The notes under the pieces were generated by a model that was not told the origin of the DNA, made no database searches, and saw only the letters and a list, made by a program, of their open reading frames with translations. A DNA stretch of 20,900 nucleotides, from NCBI GenBank assembly GCA_002471805.1, contig DKQR01000016.1:542-21441 (forward strand), written 5' to 3'. The first letter of the stretch is position 1. Each line of letters starts with the position of its first letter. Of this stretch, positions 7,029-14,400 are shown one piece after another. Position numbers and translations under genes: made by a program. The DNA is from Fidelibacterota bacterium UBA7303 (GTDB lineage Bacteria > Fidelibacterota > Marinisomatia > Marinisomatales > UBA1611).

Positions 7029-8230
7029 TTTTGAGTCTTAAACTCACCAATATTGGCGAACTGGCCACCTTTGATTCGTCCCTGGACAAGATGGTGACAC
7101 GTACATCTGTAGAGATCGCCATTGAGAATGGAAGAATTGCCGCAGTGGGTACCGCTGTGGGAGATTGCGATGAACAGATAGATTGCAGCGGGGGCGTAGT
7201 CACCCCGGGTTTTGTTGACCCTCATACCCACCCCGTATTCCTGGACGGCAGGGAAACTGAATTTGCCATGCGTCTTGGAGGGGCAACCTATGAGGAGATC
7301 GCAGCAGCTGGCGGCGGCATCGTAAACAGCATCGACGGTGTTAGAAATTCATCTGAATCAATCCTTGTTGCCCGAGTAAAACCCCGCATGGATAAATTCC
7401 TTTCCTTGGGTACAACAACAATTGAATGTAAGAGTGGATATGGTTTAAATATAGGGTCGGAGCTTAAATCGCTTAAAGTATTAGATGAAGTAAATCGAAC
7501 CCATGATATTGATATAATTCCCACATTTATGGGCGCCCATGCCTGCCCTCCGGAGTTTGCGGGTGACCCGGATGGATATGTGAATATCATTTGTAAGGAA
7601 ATGATTCCAGCTGTGGCTGAACAGGGCATTGCAAAATACAATGATGTTTTTTGTGAGAAAGGGTATTTCACTACCAATCAATCCAGAAAAATCCTGGAAA
7701 CGGGCAAAAAACATGGTTTGGTTCCACGGCTCCATGCGGATGAGTTTGAACCTTCCGGTGCAGCGGAGCTGGCGGCAGAAGTAAATGCTGTAACTGCGGA
7801 TCACCTGATGGCAGTACGTGAAGAAGGCATTCGAAACATGGCTGATTCCGGCGTCATCGCAACGCTGTTGCCTGGTACAACCTTTTTCCTAGGGAAAACC
7901 ACTTACGCTCCGTTTGAACAAATGAAACAGGCCGGTCTGAAGATTGCCCTGGCCACGGATTATAATCCCGGGAGCTGCTATATCCAGTCCATGGGTTTTA
8001 TCCTTTCCCTGGCATGTATTTATCTGCATATGCCGCCCCTGGAAGCCCTGAAAGCAGCCACTTATACAGCAGCAAAAACCCTGGATCAGCACACAGAAGT
8101 AGGTTCATTGGAAATAGGAAAAAAAGCAGATATAATCCTGTGGGACCTTAAGGGCCATTTGGAGATTATCTACGGGATCGCGAATCATCCTATTCGACAA
8201 GTAATCAAGTCGGGGAGGCTGGTAAATTGA
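7001..8230 (+). CDS. hutI: Imidazolonepropionase
   Basis: The third histidine-degradation enzyme, an amidohydrolase-superfamily metalloenzyme that hydrolyses 4-imidazolone-5-propionate to N-formimidoyl-L-glutamate. It is 409 residues from ATG 7001. Metal ligands are visible: H75 and H77 (GFVDPHTHPVF), H245 (LHADEFEPSG) and D320 (ATDYNPGS). Other family stretches are GGGIVNSI, TIECKSGYGL, FMGAHACPPE and LLPGTTFFLGK. The start is open to question. ATG 7001 overlaps hutU by 28 bases and has GGAG only two bases upstream. TTG 7031 gives MSLKLTNIGEL, closer to where many homologues begin, but has no visible Shine-Dalgarno. Neighbouring hutU fixes the pathway. No hutG or formiminotransferase gene is seen. 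Confidence 0.96.
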   Translation: MGYGYPYDIVLSLKLTNIGELATFDSSLDKMVTRTSVEIAIENGRIAAVGTAVGDCDEQIDCSGGVVTPGFVDPHTHPVFLDGRETEFAMRLGGATYEEIAAAGGGIVNSIDGVRNSSESILVARVKPRMDKFLSLGTTTIECKSGYGLNIGSELKSLKVLDEVNRTHDIDIIPTFMGAHACPPEFAGDPDGYVNIICKEMIPAVAEQGIAKYNDVFCEKGYFTTNQSRKILETGKKHGLVPRLHADEFEPSGAAELAAEVNAVTADHLMAVREEGIRNMADSGVIATLLPGTTFFLGKTTYAPFEQMKQAGLKIALATDYNPGSCYIQSMGFILSLACIYLHMPPLEALKAATYTAAKTLDQHTEVGSLEIGKKADIILWDLKGHLEIIYGIANHPIRQVIKSGRLVN

Positions 8231-8287
8231 CCTTGATTACCCAACAGCTAAAAGGGTAAACTCCACACTAAATTTTTTGAAGAAATA

Positions 8288-8728
8288 ATGAGAGTTTATA
8301 GAGTCAGTATTTTCGCCCTGTGTTCTTTTTTATTCACAGTGAATGGCCTATCTGCAAACTATGCTTTTAAAAAAAAGGTAAAAAGCGTTTGTAAAACATA
8401 CCGGATCACAGTGGATTCAGAGCAGTTTGAACTGGGCGAGGATACATTTTTTATGACCCTGGAAAGCGGCAGAAATAATTTTGAAATGTTCATGGTCATC
8501 GGTTTTGCTTCGGCGGGGCAGGCAGTGGCGCATCAAAAACAGATGGGTTTATCCAATGCGTACATGCCTGCAAATGTACAGGTTTCGGTACGGGTTCCCA
8601 CTGCGAAAGATTCATTCAATACTTTCGTAGCGTCCTGCTCATCGAAAATGGCTAATGAACTGGCTGAGGGAAGAATGGATTCAGCTGAATTCATGCAAAA
8701 AATAACCAAAAACTTGAAAATAATGTAA
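8288..8728 (+). CDS. Small secreted protein of unknown function
   Basis: I do not recognise a family. The 146-residue product has a clear signal peptide (MRVYRVSIFALCSFLFTVNG, cleavage likely after LSA). The mature part of about 120 residues is mixed alpha/beta in appearance, with a lysine-rich start (FKKKVKSVCKTYRITVD), a beta-like middle (FFMTLESGRNNFEMFMVIGF) and a helical C-terminus (MANELAEGRMDSAEFMQKI). Two cysteines remain after cleavage (SVCKTY and ASCSSK), which could pair in the periplasm. It lies 57 bases after hutI and 10 bases before the DUF350 gene, so it is probably cotranscribed with that gene. GAAGAAA precedes the ATG. Confidence 0.75.
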   Translation: MRVYRVSIFALCSFLFTVNGLSANYAFKKKVKSVCKTYRITVDSEQFELGEDTFFMTLESGRNNFEMFMVIGFASAGQAVAHQKQMGLSNAYMPANVQVSVRVPTAKDSFNTFVASCSSKMANELAEGRMDSAEFMQKITKNLKIM

Positions 8729-8738
8729 AGGAGTAATG

Positions 8739-8978
8739 ATGCTTCAAGATCCTAACTCATTAATGGGTATGTTAACACAATACGGCCGGGCCGTTGGCTG
8801 GTCCATCGCAGCGGCTGTTGGCTTTGCTTTCGGCATAGGAATTGCCTTAAAAGTCTTTGATATGCTGTCCACTGAGATCGACGAATGGGAAGAAATTAAA
8901 AAGGGTAACATGGGTGTGGCCCTGATCTTTATTTCATTGATTGTCATGGTAGGACTTCTTGTCCATAAAGTGATATAG
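8739..8978 (+). CDS. DUF350 small integral membrane protein
   Basis: A 79-residue protein with two transmembrane helices: GWSIAAAVGFAFGIGIALKV (glycine-rich) and MGVALIFISLIVMVGLLVH. They are separated by a short acidic loop (STEIDEWEEIKKGN). The pattern of an acidic D/E-W-x-E-I-K-x-G-N segment before the second helix resembles DUF350 modules, which usually occur as one to several such two-helix units. Function is unknown for the family. ATG 8739 is preferred over the adjacent ATG 8736 because AAGGAG (8728-8733) is then five bases away. The Shine-Dalgarno overlaps the stop of the upstream gene. Confidence 0.7.
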   Translation: MLQDPNSLMGMLTQYGRAVGWSIAAAVGFAFGIGIALKVFDMLSTEIDEWEEIKKGNMGVALIFISLIVMVGLLVHKVI

Positions 8979-9002
8979 GCCTACTGCCAGAATATTCCAT
9001 TC

Positions 9003-9036
9003 AGAAAAAGTCCGTCAGACTGGCCGGACTTTTTCT
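9003..9036. terminator. Bidirectional intrinsic terminator between convergent genes
   Basis: AGAAAAAGTCCG (9003-9014) and CGGACTTTTTCT (9025-9036) form a perfect 12-bp stem around a 10-base loop. The stem base is A-rich on the left and T-rich on the right, and further T follow (9037-9040). It can therefore act for both the plus-strand DUF350 transcript and the minus-strand gene, whose stop lies just beyond it. The whole 60-base gap between the two genes is taken up by this element. Confidence 0.88.
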
Positions 9037-9038
9037 TT

Positions 9039-10496
9039 TTACAGACCGGTTAACTGAATATAAATATACATGATCAGCGGTGCGGAGGCAGTATTTAGTA
9101 GATTAACCAGGTCATTGGTTATCCATTTGTAACCGCTGACCAGAGATCCACCAGGGGATATGTATTCCAAGATCTGACCATCCCCTGTTTGATATTTAGC
9201 CTGGACAGTGGCACCCAATACTGAATCTAGTATCCCCGCAATAAACCCTGCGCCGATCACACCGTACACACCATAATCTGCAACACCCAGGATATGCGCT
9301 GTCAATCCGATCACAGCTGCACCCAGTAATGAACCAATGGTGCCGATCCTGGTCACCCCACCGGAAAGCCCCGGTGTCATTACCTGAAAATTGATAATTG
9401 AAACAGGACTTTTCTTTGAGAGTTTTCCGAATTCTGTGGCCCAGGTATCGGCAGTAGCGGCAGACACGGAAGATAAAAAAAGCAGAAATATCATTGGGCT
9501 ACTGTCAGTGAATCCATGGATAATGCAGAGCAGCAGCGCGACACTGCCATTGGCATAGACCTGGACAATATCCCGCTTTGATCCCTTGGGAATGACAGAG
9601 GTCTTGGAGGGTATGCTTTTGCTCAGTACAGAAGACAGAATGAAAAAAATGGCGATTGGAATCAAATATACCAGATTCCCATAACCTGCAACCAGGAATC
9701 CCATGACCAGAGCGCCGAAAAGTCCGTTGGTTGTAATCATTTTTGCCAGGTAAGCAGCGAGGAATGAAAAAATTACACATAACAGAATCATTTCAAAATA
9801 AGGGCCTTTGATCGTTGTACAATGCATTGTAAAAAAGGACAGTAAAGGGATAGAAAGGTTATCACTGCCTCGGAAACTGATCATTTCAGCTATAGTGGAC
9901 ATGCCAGCTGTAATCAGTACAAAATAAATGGGATCAATATTGGTGACTTCTGAGGGCAAAATCCAGGACCAGCCGTAGACTATAATGCCGGAACATAAAA
10001 ACATGGCTGCGGATCCCTGGACCGATTTTTTATCCTCCCAAATTCTGGTTCTTAAAGGTCGTGATGCCGATTGACCCACAATAGTAGCCAGGGGGTCTGC
10101 CAGGGCCAGGATGGAAAGGGAGATAACAAGGTAATGAGTAAAATCCCAGAAAAAGATCACCATGATCAAATAAGCCAAGGGGAAATAGACCGTACCGTAG
10201 GACACTCGCTCCTGGGCATGAATACCCTTAAATATTTTTCGTTTCATAGCAGCCGTATTGAGCATTGTAAAAAACAATCCCAGTAATATCGGCGGAGTAT
10301 TGGAGATGAACAGAAATGGAGAGAGGCTGCAGGCCGTGCCCACGGTGCAATGGACCAGAATCCTGATGGCATTTGCTGTAAGGATCCCTCGTTGAAACAC
10401 CACTTCACTGATACCCACCAGGATCAAGACAGCGATAAAGAAAATAATAAAGGCCGCCCAGTCTGAACCAATAAACTGCAAGGGGATAAATTTCAT
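9039..10496 (-). CDS. Putative bifunctional prenyl-alcohol kinase: dolichol/phytol-kinase-like domain fused to DUF92 (VTE6-like)
   Basis: A 485-residue polytopic membrane protein with about 12 hydrophobic segments and two recognisable halves. Residues about 1-215 resemble the CTP-dependent dolichol/phytol kinase (VTE5, SEC59) and CDP-diglyceride synthase group: LADPLATIVGQSASR, then KSVQGSAAMF, then RGSDNLSIPL, the usual order. Residues about 230-485 match DUF92, the family of plant VTE6 phytyl-phosphate kinase: ATADTWATEFGKLS, PGLSGGVTRIGTIGSLLGA and GFIAGILDSVLGATVQ. In plants and cyanobacteria VTE5 and VTE6 act in sequence, phytol to phytyl phosphate to phytyl diphosphate. The fusion predicts both steps on one chain, but the true substrate here is unknown. 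It is transcribed alone, convergent with DUF350 and divergent from DUF3228. Confidence 0.8.
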   Translation of the reverse strand: MKFIPLQFIGSDWAAFIIFFIAVLILVGISEVVFQRGILTANAIRILVHCTVGTACSLSPFLFISNTPPILLGLFFTMLNTAAMKRKIFKGIHAQERVSYGTVYFPLAYLIMVIFFWDFTHYLVISLSILALADPLATIVGQSASRPLRTRIWEDKKSVQGSAAMFLCSGIIVYGWSWILPSEVTNIDPIYFVLITAGMSTIAEMISFRGSDNLSIPLLSFFTMHCTTIKGPYFEMILLCVIFSFLAAYLAKMITTNGLFGALVMGFLVAGYGNLVYLIPIAIFFILSSVLSKSIPSKTSVIPKGSKRDIVQVYANGSVALLLCIIHGFTDSSPMIFLLFLSSVSAATADTWATEFGKLSKKSPVSIINFQVMTPGLSGGVTRIGTIGSLLGAAVIGLTAHILGVADYGVYGVIGAGFIAGILDSVLGATVQAKYQTGDGQILEYISPGGSLVSGYKWITNDLVNLLNTASAPLIMYIYIQLTGL

Positions 10497-10611
10497 TCAT
10501 AAAATTATCAGAAGTGAGTTTAAACAACAATGATTAGTAATTTTTCAGGAATGATCAAACCAATTTTATAGTGATAAACCCAACAAACTATCTGCATAAG
10601 GTCGAAAAAAT
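10497..10611. promoter_or_regulatory. Divergent intergenic region with weak promoter candidates
   Basis: This 115-base AT-rich gap separates two divergent genes and must hold a promoter for each. On the plus strand TATAGT (10567-10572) is a fair -10, with only a poor -35 (TTCAGG, 10544-10549). On the minus strand GATAAT (complement of 10504-10509) lies so close to the ATG that a transcript from it would be nearly leaderless. The -35 there is also poor (TTGTTG, complement of 10525-10530). No operator palindrome stands out. Confidence 0.3.
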
Positions 10612-11172
10612 ATGACAATTTCCGTAAACGATTTTGTACGCCGCCAGGTCAAGGGATCCGGAAGAACTTACTCTTCAACCATGAGTTTCGAAGAAATCGC
10701 CCTCCACGCGGATGCACAAATGGCAAAGGGCCAATTCCGGGAAGGATACCGCGATGGGGTGCGGGTAGTGCAGGCCGACAGGGCAAAGACGGCTCATTTT
10801 GTTTGTCCCTTTGTGCGCATTACGGAGGAGACAGAACTGGAGGCCGGGGTGGTCAAACGACGGGACAATGAAGAAGCATATGTTCAGATACGTGCTGTTA
10901 CCGGGGATCCGGTTCCCGCTGGTACGGTGGACCTCATCTGTTACCGGTACGATGTACTCCGGGAAAATAACGAACATTCCACGGAAGCGGATTGGGAATT
11001 GATAAGTATCCATGCTGTCCCTGAAGGAATTGGAGAATTGCCCATGGGACCGGTTACCATGATGCGCAACCAATTGCAGCTTCCCGGTGGTACAAAGGCC
11101 TATTATGATTCTGATTCCTGGGCCAGGTCCGTTGAATTCTGGCAGAAATTTGCGCCGTTAAAGGAAAACTGA
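10612..11172 (+). CDS. DUF3228 family protein
   Basis: A 186-residue soluble protein without signal peptide or membrane segment. The C-terminal stretch GPVTMMRNQLQLPGGTKAYY followed by WARSVEFWQKFA, and the N-terminal SVNDFVRRQVKGSGRTYS, match my memory of DUF3228, a bacterial and eukaryotic family of unknown function and about this length. The central part has an HFVCPFVRI segment and a run of charged residues. A weak AAGG lies upstream of the ATG. It appears to be a single-gene unit, since a promoter-like sequence begins 41 bases after its stop. Confidence 0.72.
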   Translation: MTISVNDFVRRQVKGSGRTYSSTMSFEEIALHADAQMAKGQFREGYRDGVRVVQADRAKTAHFVCPFVRITEETELEAGVVKRRDNEEAYVQIRAVTGDPVPAGTVDLICYRYDVLRENNEHSTEADWELISIHAVPEGIGELPMGPVTMMRNQLQLPGGTKAYYDSDSWARSVEFWQKFAPLKEN

Positions 11173-11213
11173 TCAGGCGTTACCGTAGTTTTTATAAACC
11201 TGCATTATAGTTC

Positions 11214-11241
11214 TTGACAACAGTTACTGAAGTAAAATAAT
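11214..11241 (+). promoter_or_regulatory. Sigma70-like promoter for the FN3/caspase-like gene cluster
   Basis: A consensus -35 TTGACA (11214-11219) is followed after 16 bases by AATAAT (11236-11241), five of six matches to TATAAT. The spacing is 16 bp, against the ideal 17. The predicted transcript start is near 11247-11249, where a hairpin-forming leader begins. It is the best promoter-like sequence seen in the window and sits directly ahead of the longest gene. The 41 bases before it (11173-11213) show nothing else. Confidence 0.6.
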
Positions 11242-11245
11242 TTTA

Positions 11246-11400
11246 GGCGTACTGAATTCCAGTACACAAATGCGGAGTTCCATGTGAAAGATAATATCTT
11301 TACACATCTAGATGTGTGTAGGTTTACGCCACCCAATGCGCATGCGGGGAGGTCCGAACTCTACACCCTGCCCAATCAAACAGACTCCAACTGCAGGTAA
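11246..11400 (+). promoter_or_regulatory. Structured 5' leader upstream of the large FN3/caspase-like gene
   Basis: The stretch between the predicted transcript start and the likely start codon is dense in inverted repeats. GTACTGAATTCCAGTAC (11249-11265) is a 6-bp hairpin. AAAGATAATATCTTT (11287-11301) is a 7-bp arm extendable to ATGTG/CACAT (11282-11286 with 11303-11307). ACACATCTAGATGTGT (11302-11317) is a perfect palindrome that competes for the same CACAT. Longer-range pairs are GGCGTA/TACGCC (11246/11325), GTGTAG/CTACAC (11316/11361), and GCGGGG/CCCTGC (11344/11366), the last competing with CCTGC/GCAGG (11367/11393). I could not match it to a known riboswitch or sRNA class. The in-frame ATG at 11312 lies inside the palindrome. 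Confidence 0.45.
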
Positions 11401-11419
11401 GTTTTCCGTGCGGGACAAT

Positions 11420-14400
11420 ATGGAATCTGGAAATATCTTTAAGCGCAATTCTATATTCTCCCACGGTAAAACAGCCCTTATATTTTTATTGTTAGGCCTT
11501 GTCTATGGGCAAACTACCTACCAGATTTCAGGGAAGGTGGTAGATAAGGATGGCAAGGATTTTCAGGATGTACGGTTAAATCTTTATCTATCCAATAAAC
11601 TATTGATCGGGCAAGATGAGACCGACCGTAAAGGAAAATTCGATTTTAAAAAATTAAAGCCCGATAAGTATACCTTGAATGTTTATGGGGGAAATGGATA
11701 CAGTCTAGCCAAACAGATCGATCTTACTGCCGGAGATGTGAAAGACCTAGAACTTGCACCTAGCCAGGACCGTAAACAGCCTCAGGTCAAAATTGAATCA
11801 GAGATAGATCTGATTAAAATTAAATGGGGCCCTATTGTTGATGGTAAAGAATATATAATTTATAAAGACAACCGGGAAATTGAGAGGGTCAGTGTTCCTG
11901 AGTATCTGGATCAAACAGGCGGCGGACAATCATATGCGTATAATGTTTCCACGGTTTTTATGGATGGAAAAAAAGGGGAACGGTCCCTGACGGAATTTGG
12001 GAAAGCGTTATTCGCTCCGCCAGCAAACATTACCACCACGGTAAAGAAAAATACCATAAGCCTGCAATGGGATGCGGTCGAAAATGCCAAGGCTTACGTT
12101 ATTTACAGATATAACGAAATTAAGGATGACTGGAAAGTGGTGAATGCAACTACCAAAAATGCCTATCATCACATGAAACTCGATTACGACAAAGAATATA
12201 TCTATACTATTTCGACCATGGATCACCATAAAAAACCTGGGTCTAAATCCGAACGAGTAAAAGCCAGGACCCATCCAGAGCTGAAAAAAATTAAGGGACT
12301 TGCCGCTGAGGCAGGCGACAGCCAAGTGAATTTGACCTGGAAACCCCACGACCTGGCTGTGCAGTATAAGGTCTATCTTAATGGAACCCTTAGTGACACC
12401 ACAGAGCAGACATCCTTTCTGCAAAAAACGCCCCCGGGAACTGAAAATTGTTTTACCGTTTCGGTTATTGACCAATATGGGATTGAAGGGCCACAATCAG
12501 ACATGGTATGTGATGTGGCGCAGTACCCGCCCCCGGAAAATATCACCCTGACACTTGGGGAACTCTATTCGCCGGAAATGAATTCGATTTTGGTAGAATG
12601 GGAACGGGTGGTTGGAGCCAGTTTCTACAACCTCTACAGAGACGGCAAGGTGATTACCAATACCCCTGATGATAATTATAAGGATCAAGACCTGAAGTAT
12701 GACAAGGAGTTCGCCTATCAATTATCATCGTTGACTGAAAGCGGGTTGGAAGGTCCATTGTCCGATCCGAAATTAGCGAGCACACCAGCTAACTATAAAA
12801 TTGCAGGCCGACTGGTTACAGAAGAGGGAAAAGAGAGGATAAATGAGGCAAAAATATTCTTGTATACTGAGCACAACCAGTTGTGGAGCGAGTATACCGC
12901 CGGATTTACAGGAAAATTCACCTTTGATGACCGCATAATTCCCGGAAAATACCGCATAAAGGCATACGGTAATGGTTATGGCAACAACGTGGATTACGAT
13001 GATGATGGGATTATCGGCGGGAAGCATGTGGAAGTTATCAACCAGGATGTGAAAGGTTTGCGTATTAATCTATCAACAGATGGATTGCGACCGGAGATGA
13101 ACATTGTGAGAGGCGTGGAAGAAGTAACAATTACCTGGAAACCACTGGCACACGCTGAGTCTTACAGTGTTTACAAAAACGGCAGACCCATCGCTGAAAA
13201 GATCATTGCTACAGAGTTCACGGATAAACTAGCTCCTGGGAAACGCTATGAATTTTGGGTTCGCGCCTGGGACCTCTATGACTTGGAAGGGCCGGAATCC
13301 AATAAAATCGAGGAAAAGTCATCCTATCAGTATCCAACCCTGAAACCTTCTATTGTGCAAAAAGCTCTGAAAACGGAGGGCAGTGGAAGAATTGTAAACC
13401 TGGAGTGGGCCGCTGTTCCTGGCATTAAACAGTATGCCATCTACCGGGATGGCGATCGTCTGTCGATTCAATCTGAATTGACCTATGTAGATACATCTTC
13501 TACATGGGGTACAGTATATAATTACCAGATCAACTCCATTGATAGTGATGGCGATGAAGGAGCCAATTCTCCGGATCTTATGGTAAGTACCCATCCTGAA
13601 GTTCCCACACCAGAGATTGCTGCTATTGGGGATGTGAATGCTGTACGACTTGAAATTGATAATCCATCTCTCATTGCTACCTATTACAAGATCTTTCGCA
13701 ATGAGAGTTATCGAGCAGATTCAGACATACCCATGTTCATAGATAATGTAGCTCCTGGTGTAAATTACTGTTATTCGATGGCGGCAGTAGACCGTTACGG
13801 AACAGAAGGAGAGCAATCTAGTATTAAGTGTGCAAAAGGCGCTTTTCCACCGCCATCTAATTTTAAAGCAGATATCATTGAAAATGTAGTGGAACTGACC
13901 TGGTCACGGGTAGCCAATGTACCAGGCTATCACCTGTACCGCAATGATTCGTTGATCCTTGAAACTAAAGATATGACATTTTTTAAGGAAGAGTTGGAAT
14001 ATGACCGCCTTTATACCTACCGTATCACTTCTTTCGATTCAGATGGAGATGATGGCCCGTCCGCCGATGTAATAGCTACCACCCATGAAGAAGTCTTGGA
14101 TGTTGACCTTTCGGCTATGGCGGATTTGGAAAAGGTGACCATTAATTGGTCTAAATCTAACCTAAAGGTTTATCATCAATACCGGCTTTACCGTGATGAT
14201 GTTCTCATAAATACCGTTATTGATACTTTTTATAAGGATTATGTTACTCCGGGTACCTATTTCTGTTACAAAGTACGGGTGATTGATAAATTTGGTACGG
14301 AGGGTCCGCCTTCCCTGGAAAACTGCCAAAAAGTTTTAGTACAATATCCTAAAGATCTGGTTACGGGAGGCGATGTTCGAAAAGTGGTCTTTAAATGGCA

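Noticed and set aside
11321..11400. Leader read as a c-di-GMP riboswitch, SRP RNA, 5S-like RNA or group II intron fragment
   Set aside because: Short matches such as GGGGAGGT and GGTTTACGCC recall parts of known RNAs, but the diagnostic cores (GGAAGGAAGCAGC for SRP, GCAAAC-type core for GEMM, domain V hairpin) are missing.
11312..11419. In-frame N-terminal extension of 36 residues (ATG 11312) on the large FN3/caspase-like protein
   Set aside because: It starts inside a perfect palindrome, has no Shine-Dalgarno, reads as Pro/Arg-rich filler, and would bury the signal peptide that follows ATG 11420.
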